Origin: Neisseria subflava
GTDB lineage: Bacteria; Pseudomonadota; Gammaproteobacteria; Burkholderiales; Neisseriaceae
Direction of reading: 5' to 3'
Length of the DNA: 64,000 bases
Assembly (NCBI RefSeq): GCF_003044935.1
Contig: NZ_POXP01000003.1
Location: 248,001 to 312,000, forward strand
The notes under the pieces are model-generated. The model had not been told where the DNA came from. It ran no database searches and worked only from the letters and a program-made list of their open reading frames with translations. A program made the translations under genes and the position numbers. Shown piece by piece: positions 56,982 through 64,000 of the stretch. Numbering within the stretch: position 1 is the first letter of the stretch; every line of letters begins with the position of its first letter.

Positions 56982-57163
56982 GGTAAATTAAAAAGCAAGA
57001 TTTTGGCTGAGTCTATTATTGGTTGGGTAAGATTTCAGCTTTATATGATGGTTGAAGATGAAGGCCGTCTGAAATACAAAATGGAGGCGTGTGTTAATCA
57101 CGCCTTTTTAATATTTGTTACTTGAGCGTAGGCAACAATATCAATTTACAAGAAGTATAAGAA

Positions 57164-58009
57164 ATGACTGAACAAGTAAATACAACAGGGCATCTGGTGC
57201 AGCGCTGGGCTTTGACCCTCTCTTATGACGGTAGTCGTTTTTATGGTTGGCAAAAACAGGCTGGAGATTTGCCGACTGTTCAGACGGCCTTAGAGCAGGC
57301 GTTGTCTTCAATAGCAGAGGAGCAAATTAATACTATTGTTGCGGGAAGGACGGATACGGGTGTGCATGCAACTGCCCAGGTAGTGCATTTTGATACATCA
57401 GTAAATCGTCCGGAGCAAGCATGGGTGCGGGGGGTCAATGCACATTTGCCTGATGGTGTTGCTGTGTTGGTTGCGCAAAAAGTTGCACCTCATTTCCATG
57501 CCCGATTTGATGCTTATGGCCGTCATTATCGTTATTTATTGGAATCCTCACCGGTTCGTTCTCCATTATTGGTTGGTAGAGTAGGGTGGACGCATTTGAA
57601 ATTAGATTTAAATCTGATGAGGCAGGCTGCTGCCTTATTGGAGGGGGAGCATGACTTTTCTAGCTTTCGAGCAGCTGAATGTCAGGCGAAATCTCCTGTA
57701 AAGACACTATATAGTACAAGTATTAGTGGAACTGCTCGCTATCTGTGCCTTGATTTGCATGGAAATGCATTCTTACATCATATGGTACGCAATATTATGG
57801 GAGCATTGGTGTATGTGGGTAGTGGCAGAATCAGTGTGGATGAGTTTGAGTCAGTCTTTCATGCAAAAAGTAGATTGAAGGCTCCGCCAACTTTTATGTC
57901 AGATGGCCTGTATTTAACAGGTGTTGACTATCCTGATGAGTTTGGCGTGAAGAAACTATCGTTACCCGAGTGGATGAGCGTTCTAGGTAATGATTTTCAG
58001 ACGGGCTAA
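57164..58009 (+). CDS. truA: tRNA pseudouridine(38-40) synthase
   Basis: Enzyme of 281 residues that makes pseudouridine in the anticodon arm. [17 protein letters not shown] near the start, the catalytic Asp in [18 protein letters not shown] (near 62) and [17 protein letters not shown] are the TruA signatures. DUS occurs within its gene (57282-57291). It follows tspA with 227 bases between that contain a DUS at 57062-57073. Confidence 0.96.
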   Translation: MTEQVNTTGHLVQRWALTLSYDGSRFYGWQKQAGDLPTVQTALEQALSSIAEEQINTIVAGRTDTGVHATAQVVHFDTSVNRPEQAWVRGVNAHLPDGVAVLVAQKVAPHFHARFDAYGRHYRYLLESSPVRSPLLVGRVGWTHLKLDLNLMRQAAALLEGEHDFSSFRAAECQAKSPVKTLYSTSISGTARYLCLDLHGNAFLHHMVRNIMGALVYVGSGRISVDEFESVFHAKSRLKAPPTFMSDGLYLTGVDYPDEFGVKKLSLPEWMSVLGNDFQTG

Positions 58010-58195
58010 CTGCGGATTGTTGGTATAAAAGCAACAAAATAGCTGGATTGATGTGTAAATTAATAAAGTGTTGTAAAAATGCACAATTGGTTTTAAAAGA
58101 AATTTATCATTGATTTTAAATAATAAATTTCATTTTTTTAGGCTGTGTTTGCCTTTGCTGGGTTTCAAGGGTGGTGGGGGTGGATTGAATAAAGT
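58010..58195. other. Intergenic region truA-porin, upstream part
   Basis: AT-rich bases with no gene; a G-rich run (GGTGGTGGGGGTGG near 58171) precedes the porin promoter. Nothing else is assigned. Confidence 0.4.
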
Positions 58196-58224
58196 TTGTT
58201 TTTTTAGAGAGGAGCAATTATAGT
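58196..58224 (+). promoter_or_regulatory. Porin promoter
   Basis: TTGTTT (58196-58201), 17-base spacer, TATAGT (58219-58224); transcription would begin near 58231, right at a hairpin. Confidence 0.65.
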
Positions 58225-58233
58225 AACAGTCAT

Positions 58234-58254
58234 GGAATCGCTGATTCCAGCGAT
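58234..58254 (+). promoter_or_regulatory. Overlapping hairpins at porin mRNA 5' end
   Basis: Two exclusive stems share bases: GGAATC-GCT-GATTCC (58234-58248) and ATCGCTG-ATTC-CAGCGAT (58237-58254). Both are perfect. Stable 5' hairpins protect other outer-membrane-protein mRNAs (ompA). Confidence 0.5.
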
Positions 58255-58322
58255 AATGTAAGCCTAAGCGGATTGTCCGGTCTGCTTAAGTTATTTCTTC
58301 ACAATAGAAAAGGAATACAGCA

Positions 58323-59384
58323 ATGAAAAAATCTCTGATTGCTCTGACTTTGGCAGCTCTGCCTGTTGCAGCTATGGCTGATGTGACTCTGTACGGTCAA
58401 GTTAAAGCCGGCGTTGAAATTTCTAAAGTAAAAGTGGGTAAAGCTACTTCTAAAACTGCTACTGAGATTGCTGACTACGGTTCTCGCATCGGCTTCAAAG
58501 GCCACGAACATTTGGGTAGCAACTTGAATGCTATTTGGCAAGTTGAACAAAACACTTCTATCGCCGGTGGTGACTCTGGTTTTGCTAACCGTGAATCTTT
58601 CATCGGTTTGGAAGGTGGTTTCGGTAAAGTTCGTGCCGGTAACCTGAACACTGCTCTGAAAGACAGCAGTGACAGCTTCGACCCTTGGGAATCTGGTGCC
58701 GCTAACGCAGATGCTCTGCAACTGGGTAAAATTAAACGTGTAGATACTCGTAAAGTATCTGTACGTTACGACACTCCTGTATTTGGTGGTTTCAGTGCAA
58801 GCGTACAATACCAACCTCGCGACAATGCTAACCCTGGCGACAAATACACTCACACTGTGAAAAGCCGTGAATCTTACGATTTGGGCCTGAACTACGAAAA
58901 CTCTGGCTTCTTCGGTCGTTATGCTGGTTCTTACGCTAAACGTGCTGACTTGGATGCTGGCTACTTGGATGCATTCAACAGCAACACTACTTTGGCTGCT
59001 GGTGCTTACAAAGATCACCAAGCACACCGTCTGACTGCTGGTTACGATGCTAACAACCTGATGGTTGCTGTTGTAGGTCAATACGAAGGCTTCAAAGCTG
59101 ATGTAGCTGGTGCTAAGAAAAACGAACGTACTGAAGTTGGTGCGACTGCTGCTTACCGCTTCGGCAACGTAACTCCTCGTGTTTCTTACGCTCACGGCTT
59201 CAAAGCTAAAGAAGATGGCGTAAAACAAAAAAACAGCGCTTACAACCAAGTTATCGTTGGTGCTGACTACGACTTCTCTAAACGCACTTCTGCCCTGTTG
59301 TCTGCCGGCTGGTTGAAAGAAGGCAAAGGCGACTACAAATACGAGAAAACTGCTGGTACTGTTGGCCTGCGTCACAAATTCTAA
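58323..59384 (+). CDS. Outer-membrane porin, PorB type
   Basis: Trimeric 16-stranded porin of 353 residues. Signal peptide [19 protein letters not shown] ends before [11 protein letters not shown], the classic neisserial porin start. PEFTLYG-like periodic amphipathic strands run to the C-terminal HKF ending in Phe, the BAM recognition signal. Strands such as [30 protein letters not shown] and [20 protein letters not shown] match porB more than porA. Codon use is the uniform, highly expressed style. AAAAGGAA precedes the ATG. RmpM (27657) is its likely partner. Confidence 0.93.
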   Translation: MKKSLIALTLAALPVAAMADVTLYGQVKAGVEISKVKVGKATSKTATEIADYGSRIGFKGHEHLGSNLNAIWQVEQNTSIAGGDSGFANRESFIGLEGGFGKVRAGNLNTALKDSSDSFDPWESGAANADALQLGKIKRVDTRKVSVRYDTPVFGGFSASVQYQPRDNANPGDKYTHTVKSRESYDLGLNYENSGFFGRYAGSYAKRADLDAGYLDAFNSNTTLAAGAYKDHQAHRLTAGYDANNLMVAVVGQYEGFKADVAGAKKNERTEVGATAAYRFGNVTPRVSYAHGFKAKEDGVKQKNSAYNQVIVGADYDFSKRTSALLSAGWLKEGKGDYKYEKTAGTVGLRHKF

Positions 59385-59405
59385 TCTGGCTTAAGATTAG
59401 TCTGA

Positions 59406-59436
59406 AAAAAGAGCCTGTTTTATACAGGCTCTTTTT
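59406..59436 (+). terminator. Terminator of the porin gene
   Basis: GAGCCTGT (59411-59418), loop TTTAT, ACAGGCTC (59424-59431), flanked by A- and T-runs. Confidence 0.93.
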
Positions 59437-59723
59437 GTTTTTGTAAGAAATGTATTTTGTCATTGCAGGGGTAGGTTAAAGTATTTTCGATATTCGTTTT
59501 CAGACGGTCTATGGAAATTTAAGTCAGGTTCTATTCTATTTAATATATGCTAAATGAAATTTCAGAAATTGTTTTGAGTATTATTATAAATAAGTTAATA
59601 ATATAGGGATGATTCTTGGATTGAGTTGATTTTCCTATGTTTCATGCCTAATAATAAAAGGTTCATCTAATGTAGTTCTAAAGTATTATTAGTATGTAGA
59701 ATCTGATTTTAAGATTTGTAAAC
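59437..59723. other. AT-rich intergenic region before nosR
   Basis: About 290 very AT-rich bases with a lone degenerate DUS (TTCAGACGGTC, near 59499) and no gene. Confidence 0.45.
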
Positions 59724-59765
59724 TTGATTTTAATCAAATTATTGCTGATAGATGATTCATATAAT
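59724..59765 (+). promoter_or_regulatory. FNR box and -10 of the nosR promoter
   Basis: TTGAT-TTTA-ATCAA (59724-59737) is a perfect FNR consensus. TATAAT (59760-59765) lies 22 bases downstream with a predicted start near 59772, so the box centre is at about -41.5, the standard class II activator position. Confidence 0.88.
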
Positions 59766-59801
59766 ATCAGTGTTTAGAGTATCGATATATCGGGAATAGC
59801 C

Positions 59802-62147
59802 ATGTCCTGCCTTGAAGTAAAGTGTTTAAGTGGCATTTGGAAACGAATCCTTATGCTGTTCGCTGTATTTTTCATGATGATGGTAAGCCTGCCTGCTTAC
59901 GCGGAACGCTTGCCTGATTTCTTGGCAAAAGTTCAGCCGTCTGAAATTTTCCCAGGTGCTGACCGCTACGGTAAGCCTGAAGGTAAGCCCTTGGTTGCTC
60001 GCGTGTACAAGGGCGAAGAGCAGCTTGGCTTGGTTTATATCACAACTGACGTAGTCAATACGCGCGGTTATTCGAGCAAACCGATCGATACGATGGTTGC
60101 ATTGGCCAATGATGGCACTATTGCCGGCGCAAAATTGGTTGAGCACCATGAGCCGATTATGCTGATCGGTATCCCGCAATCCCGTGTCGATAAATTCATT
60201 GACAAATATATCGGCTTAAATTTTATTAAAAACCCGCCTCAACCAGGTGTTGCACCAGGAGATATTATTAGTGGTGCGACTGTAACCCTAATGGTCATCA
60301 ATGACAGTATTCAGCGCTCTGTTAAAGCAGTAATCAATCAATATCATTTGGGTACAGATAAAGCAGTTCAAGCCGGTACGGCAGCTGCTTCCGGCGAGCA
60401 GTCTGCCGAACCTGCCGTTCAAACTCGTCCGCGTCGTGTTGCCAATCAAGACAAACAAGATATCCTGTCATGGAATGCGCTTTTGGAACAAAAAGCCGTC
60501 GGTCATCTGCATATTCCTATCGACGAAATCAATAAACTGTTTGAGAAAAGCGGTAAAGCAGGTGTGGCAGATCATGCGGAGCAGGGCGATGGTAATGATA
60601 CATTTATTGATCTGTATGTTGCCTTGGTCAGCCAACCTTCCATCGGTAAAAGCCTTTTAGGTGAAGCCGGTTGGAACAACCTGCAAAAACGTTTGAAACC
60701 TGGCCAAGAAGCCGTGATGGTGGCCGGCGAGGGTCGCTATTCTTGGAAAGGTTCAGGTTATGTCCGCGGCGGTATCTTTGACCGTATTGAAATGATTCAA
60801 GGCGATACCAGCTTCCGCTTTACCGATGCGCAACATGAACGTGTAGTTGCTTTATCTGCCGAAGGTGCGCCTGCATTTAAAGAAGTTTCTTGGTTCACTA
60901 TCCCCGAAGGTGTGGAATTTGATGGTGCTGAACCATGGCGTTTGCAATTGATGATTCAACGCGTATTGAGCGTAAATGATAAGGCATTTGTAACTGCCGA
61001 TTTGGATTATGAATTGCCAAAAGGCTACTACGTTGACGATCCTAAAGCACCGCCGGTTGAAATTAGTGCACCGGTTGAGCCGGTGGCTGCGGCAGCCTCT
61101 GCTCCGGAGGAAAGTACAGGTATTGCAGAAGATGCAACGGCTGAGGAAGGCGTATCCAACCAACTTTGGAAACAGGTTTGGAAAGCCAAACAAGGTCAAA
61201 TCGTGGTTGTCGGTATTGCTTTGACAATTCTTCTGTTGGTATTCCTGTTCCAAGATTGGATTGTCCGTTACGAAAAATGGTATGACCGATTCCGTCTTTG
61301 TTTCCTGACCTTTACGCTGTTTTATATCGGCTGGTATGCTCAGGCACAATTATCGGTAGTGAATACTTTGACGTTGTTCTCAGCTGTTTTGACTGAGTTC
61401 CACTGGGAATTTTTCCTGATGGATCCGCTAGTATTCATTCTGTGGCTCTTTACAGCGGCGACCATGCTGTTGTGGAACCGCGGTACATTCTGTGGATGGC
61501 TGTGCCCTTTCGGTGCATTGCAAGAGTTAACCAACCGTATCGCTAAAAAATTGGGTCTGAAACAGATTACAGTGCCACACTTGTTGCATACCCGTCTGAG
61601 TGCGATTAAATATGTAATTTTCTTCGCTTTGCTGGCAATTTCCCTGTACGATTTGGGTACGGCTGAAAAATTTGCTGAAATTGAGCCTTTCAAAACTGCA
61701 ATTATTTTGAAATTCATGCGTGAATGGTGGTTTGTTCTGTTCGCCGCCGCTTTGCTGATTGCAGGCTTGTTCATCGAACGTTTCTTCTGCCGTTATCTGT
61801 GTCCTTTGGGTGCAGGTATTGCATTGCCGGGCCGCTTCCGTGTGTTTGATTGGCTGCGCCGTTATAAAATGTGCGGTAACCCATGCCAGATTTGTACACA
61901 CGAATGCCCAGTACAGGCAATCGCACCTGAAGGCGACATTCATCCGAACGAATGTATCCAATGTCTGCATTGTCAGGTAATGTATCATCACGATACGCGT
62001 TGTCCTCAAGTAGTGGCAACGAATAAGAAAAAACAAAAACAAGCAGCGGCAAAAGCTGAACAGCATGATGCGGCAGCGACGCAAAATGCCCAAGAACAAG
62101 TCGTCCAGTTTGTTAAAAAAGAATCGGCAATCAGTGTCGACAAGTAG
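59802..62147 (+). CDS. nosR: Nitrous oxide reductase regulator/electron donor NosR
   Basis: Membrane flavo-iron-sulfur protein of 781 residues. After a signal/anchor helix (FAVFFMMMVSLPAYA) the periplasmic FMN-binding domain includes the flavin attachment motif PGDIISGATVTLM (about 150). Helices begin near 475; two CxxxCP motifs (CGWLCPFGAL, CRYLCPLGAG) lie on the cytoplasmic side and a C-terminal ferredoxin part carries two 4Fe-4S sets (CQICTHECP, CIQCLHCQ). NosR is needed for electron transfer to NosZ and for nos expression. It begins the nos cluster and shows no frameshift. Confidence 0.95.
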   Translation: MSCLEVKCLSGIWKRILMLFAVFFMMMVSLPAYAERLPDFLAKVQPSEIFPGADRYGKPEGKPLVARVYKGEEQLGLVYITTDVVNTRGYSSKPIDTMVALANDGTIAGAKLVEHHEPIMLIGIPQSRVDKFIDKYIGLNFIKNPPQPGVAPGDIISGATVTLMVINDSIQRSVKAVINQYHLGTDKAVQAGTAAASGEQSAEPAVQTRPRRVANQDKQDILSWNALLEQKAVGHLHIPIDEINKLFEKSGKAGVADHAEQGDGNDTFIDLYVALVSQPSIGKSLLGEAGWNNLQKRLKPGQEAVMVAGEGRYSWKGSGYVRGGIFDRIEMIQGDTSFRFTDAQHERVVALSAEGAPAFKEVSWFTIPEGVEFDGAEPWRLQLMIQRVLSVNDKAFVTADLDYELPKGYYVDDPKAPPVEISAPVEPVAAAASAPEESTGIAEDATAEEGVSNQLWKQVWKAKQGQIVVVGIALTILLLVFLFQDWIVRYEKWYDRFRLCFLTFTLFYIGWYAQAQLSVVNTLTLFSAVLTEFHWEFFLMDPLVFILWLFTAATMLLWNRGTFCGWLCPFGALQELTNRIAKKLGLKQITVPHLLHTRLSAIKYVIFFALLAISLYDLGTAEKFAEIEPFKTAIILKFMREWWFVLFAAALLIAGLFIERFFCRYLCPLGAGIALPGRFRVFDWLRRYKMCGNPCQICTHECPVQAIAPEGDIHPNECIQCLHCQVMYHHDTRCPQVVATNKKKQKQAAAKAEQHDAAATQNAQEQVVQFVKKESAISVDK

Positions 62148-62256
62148 TAATTTATCAATAAAAAAAGAGGGCTGTATCGGCAGCCCGACTTAGAAAATTT
62201 TTCATCGGCAGGCCGTCTGAAAAATCGGCCGCCGGATTTTATCCAAGGAGTGTCGT

Positions 62257-64000
62257 ATGTCAGACGAAAAATTAGAACAAAACGGCTTAAGCCGTCGTTC
62301 ATTCTTAGGTACTGCCGCTGCTTCCGGTGCAGGTATTGCCGGTGCCGGTTTGTTGGGCTTGGCCGGTTGCTCTAACGGCGAGGGTGATAAAGCTGCTGCT
62401 TCCGGTGCTGCACCTGCCGAAAAAGCCGCTGCTCATTCTGCCGAGCCGGGCAAACAAACTTCCGAAGTCGGTCCAGGCGAGCTTGACCAATACTACGGTT
62501 TCTTGTCAGGCGGTCAATCAGGCGAAATGCGCTTGATCGGCGTACCTTCTATGCGTGAGTTGATGCGTATCCCTGTGTTCAATATGGACAGCGCTACCGG
62601 TTGGGGTCGTACCAACGAGAGCCTGCGTATTTTGAATGAAAAAATTACGCCGGAAACCCGTAAATTCCTGCAAGACAGCGGTCTGCGCTGCTACCCTAAC
62701 GGCGACTTGCACCACCCGCACTTGTCTTTTACCGATCAAACTTACGACGGCCGCTATGCATATGCCAACGATAAAGCAAACAACCGCGTTTGCCGTATCC
62801 GCTTGGATGTGATGAAAACCGATAAAATCGTTGAAATCCCAAACGTTTCAGGTGTTCACGGTCTGCGTCCTCAACGCTATCCGAAAACTGGCTACGTATT
62901 TGCCAACGGCGAGCATATCGTTCCTGTTGACGGCGTAGGCAAATGGGATGATCCTAAAACTTGGAATGCCGTTTATACTGCAGTTGACGGCGAAACCATG
63001 GACATCGCATGGCAAGTATTGGTAGACGGTAACTTGGATAATGGCGATGCCGACTACCAAGGTAAATACTCTTTCTCTACCTGCTATAACTCTGAGCGCG
63101 CTCTGACTGTACAAGGTGCATCTTCTAACGAACAAGACTGGTGTGTGGTATTTAACCTGGCCGCCATCGAAGAAGGCATCAAAAAAGGCGACTTCAAAGA
63201 AGTTAACGGCGTGAAAATGTTGGACGGTCGTGCGGAAGCCAACTCTCCATACACTCGTTACATCCCGGTTCCTAACTCTCCTCACGGCTGTAATGCAAGC
63301 CCTGACGGCAAATACATTATGCTCAACGGTAAACTGTCTCCAACCGTTACCGTATTGGATGTCAGCAAACTGGATGACTTGTTTGCAGGTAAAATCAAAG
63401 AGCGCGATGTTGTTGTAGCCGAGCCTCAACTGGGTCTTGGCCCATTACACACTGCATTTGACGGTCGCGGCAATGCTTATACTACATTGTTTATCGACAG
63501 CCAAATGGTGAAATGGAACATTGACGATGCGATTAAAGCCTATAAAGGCGAGAAAATCGATCCGATCAAACAAAAACTCGACGTTCACTATCAACCGGGC
63601 CACAACCACACTACCATGGGCGAAACCAAAGAAGCCGACGGTAAATGGTTGGTATCTTTGAACAAGTTCTCTAAAGACCGCTTCTTGAATGCCGGTCCTT
63701 TGAAACCTGAGTGTGACCAATTGATCGATATCTCCGGCGACGAAATGCGTCTGGTGCATGACAATCCGACTTTTGCCGAACCACACGACTTGTGCTTGGT
63801 TGCCGCGTCTAAAGTGAACCCAAGCAAAACTTGGGACCGCAAAGACCCATGGTTCTGGCAAGAAGCTTTGGAACAAGCTCAAAAAGACGGTGTTGAGCTG
63901 GAAAAAGCTGCCAAAGTCGTACGTGAAGGCAACAAAGTACGCGTGTACATGACTGCCGTTGCGCCTGCTTACAGCGTTCCTCAATTTGAAGTGAACCAAG
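62257..64000 (+). CDS. nosZ: Nitrous oxide reductase NosZ, 5' part
   Basis: Copper enzyme that reduces N2O to N2 in the periplasm; the first 581 codons are in the window and the frame is open at its end. AAGGAG (62245-62250) lies 6 bases before ATG. The twin-arginine signal LSRRSFLGTAAASGAGIAGAG exports the folded protein through TatABC. The beta-propeller follows, with the CuZ-ligand-like sets YPNGDLHHPHLS (near 148), NSPHGCNAS (near 345) and GHNHTTMG (about 448). The CuA C-terminal domain and the rest of nos are outside. It follows nosR by 109 bases with a DUS between. Confidence 0.95.
   Translation, partial: MSDEKLEQNGLSRRSFLGTAAASGAGIAGAGLLGLAGCSNGEGDKAAASGAAPAEKAAAHSAEPGKQTSEVGPGELDQYYGFLSGGQSGEMRLIGVPSMRELMRIPVFNMDSATGWGRTNESLRILNEKITPETRKFLQDSGLRCYPNGDLHHPHLSFTDQTYDGRYAYANDKANNRVCRIRLDVMKTDKIVEIPNVSGVHGLRPQRYPKTGYVFANGEHIVPVDGVGKWDDPKTWNAVYTAVDGETMDIAWQVLVDGNLDNGDADYQGKYSFSTCYNSERALTVQGASSNEQDWCVVFNLAAIEEGIKKGDFKEVNGVKMLDGRAEANSPYTRYIPVPNSPHGCNASPDGKYIMLNGKLSPTVTVLDVSKLDDLFAGKIKERDVVVAEPQLGLGPLHTAFDGRGNAYTTLFIDSQMVKWNIDDAIKAYKGEKIDPIKQKLDVHYQPGHNHTTMGETKEADGKWLVSLNKFSKDRFLNAGPLKPECDQLIDISGDEMRLVHDNPTFAEPHDLCLVAASKVNPSKTWDRKDPWFWQEALEQAQKDGVELEKAAKVVREGNKVRVYMTAVAPAYSVPQFEVNQ

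Noticed and set aside
58299-59375. Long minus-strand open frame of 358 codons opposite the porin gene
   Set aside because: It is the shadow of the strongly biased porin codon use; its product is Ser/Phe/Val-rich low-complexity text without a ribosome site.

Overview
The window is chromosomal DNA from a commensal Neisseria. The 10-mer GCCGTCTGAA, the Neisseria DNA uptake sequence (DUS), occurs dozens of times, mostly as AGGCCGTCTGAA (the AG-DUS dialect, which I associate with the N. subflava/N. flavescens side of the genus). It often forms inverted pairs at gene ends. The gene content agrees: RmpM, lipid-modified azurin, MisR/MisS, PglL, TspA, a PorB-type porin and a helix-turn-helix-extended HisB are typical of the genus. 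A nos locus for nitrous oxide respiration is present as far as the window shows it.

Layout. 1-819 is the 3' part of rlmD. 944-5135 is a five-gene unit with a FimV-like TPR membrane protein, a receiver-like protein, a Ras-like GTPase, a 213-aa protein and a Roadblock/LC7 protein; it is the least understood system here. 5234-6180 is an AT-rich stretch beside tRNA-Asn that looks like a decayed accessory insertion: toxin-tail relic, small orphan gene, IS5-type transposase remnant. 6404-10858 holds a TerC/CBS/CorC membrane protein behind a structured leader, anmK and a Pit-type phosphate transporter. 11195-16314 holds proQ, aroC, secA and dciA-like. 16606-21671 holds laz, a hemerythrin, a conserved unknown, dapE, an Ada/Ogt-like repair protein and argF. 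21771-28418 holds a TraB/GumN lipoprotein, a DUF1289 protein, a DUF202-like protein, hemN, fnr, cysB and rmpM. 28554-33441 holds a DUF4149 protein, greA with an attenuator-like leader, a PepSY membrane protein and the rpsP-rimM-trmD-rplS operon. 33517-40447 holds a Pat-like GNAT protein, misS/misR, pglL and a DUF2069 protein. 40666-48600 holds hisCB, then hisHA-(orphan)-hisFIE, hinT and tatABC. 49158-51673 holds the gluconate transporter and kinase plus dtd. 51772-54597 is a five-gene minus-strand operon (yciB, yciI, bolA, two parvulins). 54903-64000 holds tspA, truA, a porin, nosR and the start of nosZ.

How it works together. Three parts point to low-oxygen life: FNR (25443) with a cluster ligand set, an FNR-type box between hemN and fnr, and a perfect FNR box at about -41.5 of the predicted nosR promoter. 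Envelope biogenesis (SecA, Tat, parvulins, RmpM, porin, MisRS, PglL) and histidine biosynthesis are the other themes. I saw no CRISPR array, prophage or intact insertion sequence.
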